23,063 bases of DNA from a virus, in the IMG/VR virus record IMGVR_UViG_3300012920_000286, positions 1 through 23,063 of that record; one strand, written 5' to 3'. Position 1 is the first letter of the stretch. The number at the start of each line of letters is the position of its first letter. Position numbers and translations under genes: made by a program. Below the pieces are notes generated by a model that saw only the letters and a program-made list of their open reading frames with translations, ran no database searches and was not told the origin of the DNA. Shown piece after piece: positions 15,001-22,700 of the stretch.

Positions 15001-16499
15001 TCTACCTGCGATTTAAGTAAGACAGTATATCTTTGTTTATTTGTATTAAATCTACTTCTATCGATTCCTCCCATTGAAACTACAGGGAGACCAACATGTC
15101 TAGTAACTCTTATTATTTTTACTCTAAAATTTGTAAAGTTTAAATATCTATAAACTTCTAAATCAATCTGGTGCTGAAAATTTAACGCGGACTGTCTTTT
15201 ACCTTTATGCTTTACAAGACCTCCAAAGGGTTCTTGGGCATCTTGATATGTTGTTCCTCCATTAATTTGAAATTCTATTTTTATATCATAGAATGCATAA
15301 TTTGTATGACGATCCCCTTTCTCTTGATCTATACTTAGTATTCCTTGAGGATAAGTAATATCAAACCTAACTTTATCAGCTTCAGCAATCTTTGCAGCAG
15401 TATCTAAACCAAAATCACTTGCATTAAGTATAGTAGGAGAGTTATTAGTATCACTAAAATCAGGCGTCCCGGGATAGTCCCCATTGTCGGCAGTATTCGG
15501 CATACCATTTTGATCGAATAAAGTTACGCCATTTGCAGCCGCTTGAGATGGGTTTAAAAATTTTAAGTTAGGTAAGTTAACACCGCTTGTAGAACCTTGT
15601 ATTACAACAGAGCCTCCTACCCCTCCAACGTCTCTTATAGGCTCTTGGTCTAGCCACCCAGTATTTTCTTGAACATAAAGATTGTCAACTTTTCCGGTCA
15701 CTGTGTCAGGATTAAAGGTACCTGACCCTGTTGTGCCTTCGGTAGCATTATGATGGGGGCTCTGGGTAAGAGCAAATCCATAAGTTCCATTAAAAGATTG
15801 AGATTGGCCCGCATAATTAGTAGCAGCAACAGTAATTGTACCCGCAGTAGGATTTATAGCTGTGACTATTGCAACATGAACAATTTTTAGTTTTCCAGTC
15901 GAGCTAGCTGCAATAAACTCAGGAATAGGCCCAGCTTTGCTCCAAATAAACTGTCCACTAGTGGAATTAGTAACATTAAAATACCCAAAAATTACTGTAT
16001 CAGAAACACATAAATAAAGTTGTTTAATGCCATACTGAGATTGATGATCCGCTACAGAAAATCCCGAACCTGTAAGGGATAGAGTGTTATAATTTCCTGT
16101 TGAAGTGTGAGCACCTATATTAACACTAAGCTCTGTAGGGTCAGTTAAACGAATGATACGAGGAGTATTTGTATTATTGATTAACTCTAAAGGTATAAAA
16201 GTGTTATCATCTACAGTGCCTACCACTCCATTCGAAAAAGTAATAGTTCCAGATCTGTCACTTCCTTCCTCGTTTCTACTTGGAGAAAAAGACTTTAATT
16301 TTGCTTGTAACGCAGGATTATTGTCTAAATAAAGGGATGCGGCTCCCTCTACTAAACCGTGAATAGGGCCTTCGCACAAAACATCTGTAGCAGAAATATT
16401 TTGACCGATTGATCCTGAGTACACAGCACTATTAGTTTGGTTTCTTCCACCTCTGCGTGCGCCCATTATTAAAGCTAATGCATTACTATTAAACCCCAT
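12066..16499 (-). CDS. J: Central tail-tip / host specificity protein, lambda J-like (1477 residues)
   Basis: The tail-tip protein that trimerises at the end of the tail, contacts the receptor and helps open the envelope. The N-terminal region has the J signature GQNISATDVLCEGPIHGLVEG (about 32-52). The central region has EPRFRMNILL and a downstream WMDGQLTLVQDTP, as expected for J. A fibronectin type III-like domain follows a proline hinge near 1051, about residues 1051 to 1140. The protein is clearly longer than lambda J (about 1130). Extras include a GDTDWN-type insert around 620-678, a DTNGNGVRD loop near 910 that looks like a calcium-binding site, and a C-terminal beta-rich tail containing NKLVGVGTSFESEVQVGDI. 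A strong AAGGAGG lies 6 bases before the ATG, which overlaps the I-like stop as TAATG. Confidence 0.95.
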   Translation of the reverse strand: MGFNSNALALIMGARRGGRNQTNSAVYSGSIGQNISATDVLCEGPIHGLVEGAASLYLDNNPALQAKLKSFSPSRNEEGSDRSGTITFSNGVVGTVDDNTFIPLELINNTNTPRIIRLTDPTELSVNIGAHTSTGNYNTLSLTGSGFSVADHQSQYGIKQLYLCVSDTVIFGYFNVTNSTSGQFIWSKAGPIPEFIAASSTGKLKIVHVAIVTAINPTAGTITVAATNYAGQSQSFNGTYGFALTQSPHHNATEGTTGSGTFNPDTVTGKVDNLYVQENTGWLDQEPIRDVGGVGGSVVIQGSTSGVNLPNLKFLNPSQAAANGVTLFDQNGMPNTADNGDYPGTPDFSDTNNSPTILNASDFGLDTAAKIAEADKVRFDITYPQGILSIDQEKGDRHTNYAFYDIKIEFQINGGTTYQDAQEPFGGLVKHKGKRQSALNFQHQIDLEVYRYLNFTNFRVKIIRVTRHVGLPVVSMGGIDRSRFNTNKQRYTVLLKSQVDNLQAINEDKFSYPYSAIVNSTFSSRNFKDPPKRSYDIKGKLVKVPSAYTPRDSSPTGKALYGNFWDGSFKSELQYTDNPAWIFYDILTNNRYGAGKWIKDADIDKYSLYRISKFCDELVDSNDTIPATRAIRGEYYKIVTLGDTDWNTVAGTSGATYAVDNIIRVKVTPTGTGEITLMEPRFRMNILLTKALPVYKVLKDMASAFTSMLYWMDGQLTLVQDTPQDPIAVFGKANVIDGRFTYESSSLKTRPNQIIVNWNDPTIDYELTPLIVEDSGDIVNRGRVITEECVAYGCTSESQAIRYGKWKLWTAQNQKEIVYFGTSLEANYLRPGDVISVQDADRKGVQFSGRIQSSTTNSVTFDRAVTLTGGTYEIFVVSTEPGAVYTGSLTLTINSVSYSRGDLLPEAFIYTDTNGNGVRDTLTLTALSDEFLASNAFDANGNPISVEWKPYITAEGHQITETSGSVSTVNLVGSNVFTSTPTAGAVWTLKEIGERGTAKEYRILNIERSDKNIYNVSATEHFNEKFTSIEDRYDLGVVPENPDAPEQEPEEIPPPTNLLVSPSGPTAFPDTSLLLTFTPPETNFVAAFQIQTNIDDVGMFTQTETHKEFKGIIANKYSFKVRTMSPKGAVSEWVETEYSATSPGIGTESGENIHGLKQWITASEEPEIVRDIETSTNEKYSTTSPYFIVEFYQKNATAPEYAYYHWNTTGNLLLTTNNATTGLPNGGENAIATRNVSAAALATEVVRAEDPATNKVYEYRAGAFVANGSRHGSNGQVHKLYKIKSNRSEHAYGGEVFRFKKYPVQIAQRETPDDFVTITTESPNGNVDLSSVVDDDTRELYIVFDYSVPKLFLGEWDTSANGDGPAFWRDANETMANAWTALTMTSATLAANSNKLVGVGTSFESEVQVGDIISLANLSTQTETLGDAAIVTTVLSNTELSLDRTFTTAKSLSNLYIPTYRPDVNHDAIAADISRPT

Positions 16500-17146
16500 T
16501 AGTAGCCTCCTTGGTTAGGGATTGCTCTTCTTGCACTTTCGCTTGAGGTTCTCCTTGCATTATTGCCCGTTACACTTGAAATAAAACCATCTTCATTACG
16601 AATTTCAAAACTTATTGGTCTGCCCGGGATTCTCAGCCTTCCATAACATACGGGAATAGGATCGTCCGAACTAATATTTTGCTCTGATCCTGAAAATAGA
16701 TAAGAAAGATCTTCGTCATCCGTAGTAGGATCCTCAGATAAAAGCTCATACATACCTTGAGAGAATAAATATTGACCTGCTATATAAGCAAGACTTCCGT
16801 AAAGCGTGGAGCCCGCCATCAAAAGTGCTCCTCCTACCATTATAAGAGCAAATCCTGCAATAGCTTTAAAAGCACTTTTTAGAAATGCGCCTGCAGGGAC
16901 CGGCGTAATTACCATATCACCTTCAGGATACTCCAATAGTAACTCATCTGGACATGTCAGTTCTTGATTATTTATTTTCCAAATAAAATAAATTTCTTTT
17001 TCATAGCAATCTGCCAAGTAAGCTTTAAAATCTTCAAAGTTTGCTTGTAGACAAAGAAGCACATCTTTAAAAGAGTTAGCCTCAATTTGTCTCTCAAAGC
17101 CAAACTTTTCTCCAAGCTCTCCGTGTAAGTGTATTGTTCGTAGCAT
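16499..17146 (-). CDS. I: Tail-tip assembly protein, lambda I-like (215 residues)
   Basis: Homologue of lambda tail assembly protein I, which is needed to build the tail-tip complex with K, L and J. Residues 1 to about 85 look like a small ubiquitin-like beta-grasp domain (RTIHLHGELGEKFG ... GDMVITPVPAGA). A strongly hydrophobic Ala/Gly-rich stretch spans about 93 to 127 (GFALIMVGGALLMAG). Residues 148-182 hold the family motif SYLFSGSEQN...PIPVCYGRLRIPG. The hydrophobic segment could insert into a membrane, consistent with a role at infection, but that is inference. AAAGGAG lies 7 bases before the ATG, one base after the K-like stop. The K, I, J order and tight spacing match lambda-type tails, which makes the identification firm. 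Confidence 0.93.
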   Translation of the reverse strand: MLRTIHLHGELGEKFGFERQIEANSFKDVLLCLQANFEDFKAYLADCYEKEIYFIWKINNQELTCPDELLLEYPEGDMVITPVPAGAFLKSAFKAIAGFALIMVGGALLMAGSTLYGSLAYIAGQYLFSQGMYELLSEDPTTDDEDLSYLFSGSEQNISSDDPIPVCYGRLRIPGRPISFEIRNEDGFISSVTGNNARRTSSESARRAIPNQGGY

Positions 17147-17147
17147 T

Positions 17148-17459
17148 TTAAAGCTCCTTTGGGTCTACTATGTTCAATGACATATCCGGATATGTAAAAA
17201 TATAATATGGCAAGTTCAATGCCTTACAGTTATCTAAATCTGTTTGAGATGGCGTGTTGGGGGCCTCTACATGATCATGTACTATTGCTTTAATTTTATA
17301 TCTCATTACTAAATTTATATATTCGTCTGGACAAAATTTAAAGGTATAATTATCTTCTGCAATATTTTTACAAGGAATAAATTTATCTCCTTCAATGATT
17401 ACTCCACAACCCTCTCGTGGGTACTCATTCTCAAAGTGTTTATATATTTCATCTATCAT
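17148..17459 (-). CDS. K: JAMM-only tail-tip peptidase, lambda K-like (103 residues)
   Basis: Zinc metallopeptidase of the Mov34/MPN/JAMM type, equivalent to the first domain of lambda tail protein K. The full motif is visible: Glu16 in PREGCG, then H61-D-H63, seven residues, S71, two residues, D74 (HDHVEAPNTPSQTD). These are the usual zinc ligands and catalytic residues. Lambda-type K proteins normally carry a second NlpC/P60 peptidoglycan-hydrolase domain, which is absent here: the gene stops after 103 codons and the next gene begins at once. There is no sign of a broken remnant. The ATG overlaps the L-like stop as ATGA. The protein may process tail-tip parts during assembly or cut the cell wall during entry; the substrate is unknown. 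Confidence 0.93.
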   Translation of the reverse strand: MIDEIYKHFENEYPREGCGVIIEGDKFIPCKNIAEDNYTFKFCPDEYINLVMRYKIKAIVHDHVEAPNTPSQTDLDNCKALNLPYYIFTYPDMSLNIVDPKEL

Positions 17460-19375
17460 TTAAATTTCTTTGACCCCGGAAAGCCTCCAAAAGGTAAAGA
17501 CTTACTACTATTAAAATAAGTTGCATCAAGAAGTGTTCCGGCTAAACTCGGATCTCCACTTATAGCACTAACTACAGTATGAAATCTCATTTTACAGGAT
17601 CTAATTCTTTTACCGCATACATCTAGTCTTTTCCAATATATAGAATTTGTTTCAGGATCTTTTCCTGCTGGAGTTGCTATTAGTGCTTCATATATTCTCC
17701 AACCTCCCGCGCCTCCGGAGAATAATTTTTTTACTTTTGTTCCTGCACTGTATGATCCCCCCGAAGCCCACGTTTGAATAGAGTAAGCTCCTGAGGTAGC
17801 AGTTATATCTGCTGTAATAAGTTTGTCATCTTCATCAAAAAATGCTCCAAATACATTTGCAGGAACAGTACAGCCTCCTCGCTTATATAAAGCTCCTTGG
17901 TACTCCCATGCACAATATTTTCCTACTGCTCTTCTATTTGGAAGTGTAATATTATCTAAATCTGCGGGAGTTGCTAGTTCAAACTGAATAATTGCACTCT
18001 CTTCTCTGGAAACTCTATCTAGGTTATACACATGAGAAGGGTATTCAATAGGTAAAGAGCCTGCAGATGCTGTTGAAGAGTTAAAAGTATATTTTAATAA
18101 AGTGCTTCTATAGGTTATAGTTCCTCCTAAAAAAGATTCAGCACTGGACATTCCTTCATCAATAAAAATTTGCTCAAGATTTGTCTCATCATCAGTACCA
18201 TCAGTATTATTTGTAAGAGTTCTACTTAAAACAGGAACATTTGCCATCGCCAAAGTAGGCTTATTGGATCCTCCTCCCATTTTTGTCTCTATTCCATCTA
18301 TGGAAATAGGAAATGCTATATATTCATTTACTGCAGTGCCATCTTTGGATGGAAAGTATATATTTTTTCCTGTACCCGAGTCAAAGTTCAGACCATCATG
18401 CATGTATAAAGTGGTAGATCGAGGTTCTGGTAATTTCAGCTCAAAAAGATGAACAAGAGCATCTCCAGTTTCTTGTATTTGAGTATTTTCTATCAGCTCT
18501 GCGGGAGACTGGGATACGGTTCCAGATATAGTTATAGTTGTTTTTTTGTTGCCATTTGCATCATGAGCAATGAAGTCCCCCCATGAGCTTGTTCCCGTAC
18601 GAGTACCTGTTTGACTTGCAAATGCATATACTCCTGAAGCAACAACTACTCTATAAGTTCCATTTGCGGGTGCTTTAATAGCGTTTGCATGGGATACCGA
18701 GTCAGACTGAGTCATTTCAGTATATGTATCAGTAGTTTGATTATACATCCAAGCTCTGGAATTATTATCATTTCCGCCTTTACGAGTTGTTCTTACATAC
18801 TCTCCTTGAGCTAAAGTAAAAGTGGCTGAATAAGCTACTATATTTATAACTCTTTTTACTTGATTAACAAAAGTAGGAATAAATACACTAGAATTAAATT
18901 GAAGAAGGCCAGAAGTAGTTTTAACAACTTGAGATGTATTAGATACACCAGTATTTGCAAAGCTTCCTCCAGTATTAGTAACTAAAGGCAAGCCCCCATT
19001 GGAGTCCCAAGGCATAGCAGTGCCTGATCCAATTTTTTCATAGTTTACACCATTTACTGTCTCTCTTACTACTCCCCATTGAGGGCCTATTGCATTTGCT
19101 ACATTTGTATTCGGTATATCTGCAAGAATACCGTGAGGCACCTCAGGGCCTGTATTCGCTAGTGTAAACGAATATGCTCCTGTGAAATCATTTGCAAATG
19201 TGGCTGTAAACTGATTATCTGTATTCGCAATCGTAGTTGGAGTTACAGTACAGCCTGTTATGTTTGTAGCAGTTAAAGGGTAAATAACAGGCGCGAAGGT
19301 TACCTTAAGAGAGTCTCTATTAGTAAGATTAACGGTTGCGTCAGAGTCTGTTACTGTTATTGTTTTTATGCTCAC
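17456..19375 (-). CDS. L: Tail-tip protein, lambda L-like, with large N-terminal extension (639 residues)
   Basis: Homologue of lambda minor tail protein L, part of the tail-tip ring. The L-like part begins near residue 285 (ALVHLFELKLP) and includes a SNKPTLAMANVPV strand. Four C-terminal cysteines, C488 and C502 (KYCAWEYQ, KRGGCTVP) and C587 and C594 (VCGKRIRSC), precede KMRFH and LPFGGFPG. In lambda L four such cysteines bind an iron-sulfur cluster, so the same is likely here. Residues 1 to ~283 are an extra region absent from lambda L (232 residues in all). It starts with an Ig-like Thr-rich part and contains AWMYNQTTDTYTEMTQSD and a SSWGDFIAHD stretch. The start is a GTG at 19375 overlapping the M-like stop as GTGA. 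Confidence 0.92.
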   Translation of the reverse strand: MSIKTITVTDSDATVNLTNRDSLKVTFAPVIYPLTATNITGCTVTPTTIANTDNQFTATFANDFTGAYSFTLANTGPEVPHGILADIPNTNVANAIGPQWGVVRETVNGVNYEKIGSGTAMPWDSNGGLPLVTNTGGSFANTGVSNTSQVVKTTSGLLQFNSSVFIPTFVNQVKRVINIVAYSATFTLAQGEYVRTTRKGGNDNNSRAWMYNQTTDTYTEMTQSDSVSHANAIKAPANGTYRVVVASGVYAFASQTGTRTGTSSWGDFIAHDANGNKKTTITISGTVSQSPAELIENTQIQETGDALVHLFELKLPEPRSTTLYMHDGLNFDSGTGKNIYFPSKDGTAVNEYIAFPISIDGIETKMGGGSNKPTLAMANVPVLSRTLTNNTDGTDDETNLEQIFIDEGMSSAESFLGGTITYRSTLLKYTFNSSTASAGSLPIEYPSHVYNLDRVSREESAIIQFELATPADLDNITLPNRRAVGKYCAWEYQGALYKRGGCTVPANVFGAFFDEDDKLITADITATSGAYSIQTWASGGSYSAGTKVKKLFSGGAGGWRIYEALIATPAGKDPETNSIYWKRLDVCGKRIRSCKMRFHTVVSAISGDPSLAGTLLDATYFNSSKSLPFGGFPGSKKFK

Positions 19376-19758
19376 GGTTCGTATACTCTTCGTAAATTTG
19401 CAGTTATAGAATGAAAGTTTTCAGAGATGTAAGTAATATTATAGTCCTCACAAACTACTTTTTGTGCTGTATTTCCTGCCTTATCTGCGACGGTAAATGT
19501 AAATGCTTTTCCTATATTCTCATTAAAAAACTTTTCAATATTGTAAATATCTGCTGCTGCTCTATTATTAAAAGTAATCATAAACGTTTGATCTTTAGCA
19601 TTTACTCCATCAGCAACTCTTTGTTCATACCCATCACCAAATTTAGCTACAAGAACTCTGGGTATAGTATTTCTTGAAAGCCCTCTATCTGCTGTAACTA
19701 CTTGATCGGATGCGCCTGTTATTGCGGCTGGGATTGTAAATTGAAATTGAGCGGACAT
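19372..19758 (-). CDS. M: Minor tail protein, lambda M-like (128 residues)
   Basis: Homologue of lambda minor tail protein M, a small tail-tip part that sits between the last tail-tube ring and the L ring. The family motif FGDGYEQRVADGVN is at residues 40-53, followed by the expected TFMITFNN strand. Its length is near that of lambda M (about 109). Position between the tape measure and L genes is the lambda order. The ATG overlaps the tape measure stop in a TAATG junction. GGAG lies 7 bases upstream of the ATG inside the end of the tape measure gene, so both direct initiation and coupling are possible. The stop overlaps the GTG start of L. Nothing appears truncated. Confidence 0.95.
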   Translation of the reverse strand: MSAQFQFTIPAAITGASDQVVTADRGLSRNTIPRVLVAKFGDGYEQRVADGVNAKDQTFMITFNNRAAADIYNIEKFFNENIGKAFTFTVADKAGNTAQKVVCEDYNITYISENFHSITANLRRVYEP

Positions 19759-22700
19759 TATCGTGCTCCATACGGGCTAAGTAGCCCTCCAGGCCGTCTT
19801 TGAGTTTGTATTTCTCGCTGTACGGCTGCTGCGATTGCCTTGCCCATCTCTCTAGAGTCTCCTTCCGTTGTTGTATCTGCTCTTCCATCATTTTGAACAT
19901 TTACATTTACACTTACATTATTTGTTTGAGCACCTGCGCCGGACATTTCCACAGGTATTGAACGACCGTTTGGAAGAGGTACTACAGCTTCTGTACCATG
20001 AAGGGTTGCCAAGTAGCCTGCATCTGAACCTCTAGCAATTCCTCCTGTGGAGTATTTATCAAATACTCCTCCATGTCTAGCCTGAGGTGCTTTCATTACT
20101 CCACCGTAACGGCCATCAGCACCTCCTAAAAGTGACGATATAGGCCCAACTCCTGGGGCTCCGAACATGCCCATGGCTTTAGTAATAGCTTCCATTACTA
20201 AAAGTTTTGCAATTGCACGAGATGCTTCTTGTATCATCATTTCAGCAAATGCTCTAAAAGCATCTTTTGCTTTCATACTTCCGGCAATAACCTGTCCAAA
20301 AGCATCTACCATACCTTCTTCAAAGGACATTGCAAGATTTTCATATTCAATAAATAATTGATTTGTAAATATAACTTCTGCTTCTAGCTGCTCGAGCCTT
20401 TCGTCTGCTGCTGCTTTTGCATTGTCTGCTGCCGCAGATGCTGCGGCCTGCTGTGCCTGCTCAGCGTTATTTAACTGCCCTTGTAAACGTCCATAAGCTT
20501 CACTTTGGCCTTCAGTTAATCCGTCTCCAGAAATGTCAGCTTCCATTCGGGCTGTATTAATTTTTGCTCTAAGAAGTGCATACTCTGCGGAAATCATTTG
20601 AGACTTTACTTGATACTCTCGCTCAATTTGTTCTTTTTCCAGCTTAATTAAAGATCTAGCGGAGTCTCTTTCCATTCTAGCTCTTGTATTATCTGCTGTA
20701 AGATAGCCAAAGGGGTTACGAAGTCTGTCATCCCTAAGGGTTTTATCAATAGCTCTTGCATCAAACTGCTTAATAATTTCTAAAATTTCTCTTTGTGCTT
20801 GAACTTCTTTTTGCTTTTCTTGAACTATTTGTCTTTGAATTTCTAATTCTTTTTCTTTTTCTTTTGCTGTATTTACTGCTGCTTTTTCCGCTGCTACTCC
20901 TTGCTGCTGTAGATTTCGGCCTAAATCTTTTCCTAATTGCGCTAGATCGAGCCCAAGCTGTTTAAGAGCTGCCATTGCGTCTTTTCCAGTCTGACTATCT
21001 AAAAATTGCGTTCTCCCCTCTGGAGTAGTAAATCCATCAACTCTACCGTCGGAGACGAAATCTATCATAACTTCCATTTCAACTTTTTTAGTTTCTATTT
21101 CATCAACTAAATTTGCAATATTTGTTCTAATTTGTAATTCTTCATTTGCAAGCCTTACTTGCTCTTGCCTTTCATCTGTTTCATTTCCTATGATATCTGT
21201 CATCTGCAGAGCTGCTTGACTTTCTCTTTCTTTCTGTCTTCGCTGTAGTTCGGCGGTTCTTTTCAAAGTCTCTACTTGCCGAGCAAGCCCAGAAACTACT
21301 GTAGATTGTGTTTGCATTGCTTCGGAAGAGGTATTTGGAGACGACGCCATATCTTTAAGTATCTTACGTTGCTGCTCAAGCTGGACTTCAAAGCTAGCCA
21401 TTAACTGCGAGGCCTCAGATATCTCAAACATACTATTCATAAAACTTCTAAATTTATTCTGAAGCTGGCTCATTTCTTTAGCGGCTGCTGCCAATTCTTC
21501 TGTTAATTTAGATACAGCCCGAGTGCCGTTATCAAAATTTTCACCAAGCGCGTCGCCTATGGGACCTTCTTTAGCAATTATTTCATCAAGTGTCTCTAAA
21601 AGTCTATCTACTTCTGGGAAAGAGATTTTCGAGGTTTCTTGAGAAGTCCGTAGAACATCTCTCATTGCTACTGCTCTTTCTTTTATTGCGGCATTTCGTT
21701 TTTCATTTGCAAGAAATTCCTTTCTTTCTTCAGAAAAGTGGCCCGCATCTTTTGCATCTTCTATAAAGTCATCCGCGGCAAAGTAACCTCCCAGAGCTCC
21801 GGCCCCAATCGCAAGAGCTTTACTCCCTAATTTTACAAGAGGATGCGGGACTGCAGCAGCTACGAAGTTTAAAGCGTTTCGTAACATAAAGGCGCCTGTA
21901 GCCATAGCAGCAAACCCAGCATACATCTTTTTGCTGCTCTCTTCTGAAGTCTCTGCCATTTCTTTCTGCGTTAGTCCCGTCTCCTGCATTATCTCACGCA
22001 TGGTTTTAAACTCTGCCGCAGTGTTGGCGCCAAAGAAAGAAGACATATTTTCATAAAATTTTAGGCTACCTGCACTGCTCAATTCCTTTTGAATCTCTGC
22101 AAATTGAGAAAACTCTTTGTTAATACTTACAAGTCGATCTAAAAATACTTGAGCATCTCTTGCTTGCTTTTCAAGCTTTAAATCTTCTTCAGTCATAGGG
22201 CCTGCAGTAAGCTCTTTATACATTTGATAGCCTGTAAATGCCAAGGCTGCATAAGATACAAGGCTGAGTGCAGAAGAAAAAGCAGAAGCAATACCGGCAG
22301 CTGCAGCTTTTGCTACAGCTGAAATACCAGCAAAGTAACCCTTCATTCTAAGGCTAAAAAGTTGAGTCTTTTTAAGAGTAGTAGATTGTGCTGCATTCAT
22401 TGCTGTATATGCTTCGCTCATCTCACGAACCATATGAATTTTCATGCCTGTGAAGGCCCCTTTTACAACTACTCCTGAACTATTTACATGATTTTCTGCT
22501 GCCGTTACTGCTGCTTTAAATCTTGCTACTTCTGTACCACTTAAATCTTTTCCCCTACTAAGAGTGGTTAAAAAGCCTCCTTTTGCTCCATCCGCTATTC
22601 CTACTCTCGCAAGGGACTGTAGATCTTGTTTAAAATCTTCCGTGTTTTTAGAGGCTATTTTTACCTCATCACTTACATTTCTATAAAACTCCAACTGTTC

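Noticed and set aside
19685-19900. A 71-codon minus-strand frame overlapping the tape measure end and the M-like start.
   Set aside because: It is out of frame with two strongly supported genes, covers both, and has no recognisable domain. Nothing suggests independent translation.
1467-20361. Many open frames on the plus strand, up to about 200 codons (for example 7609-8214 and 10688-11290).
   Set aside because: All lie opposite clearly coding minus-strand genes, show no family motifs, and several simply mirror the fibre repeats. They are shadows of the real genes.
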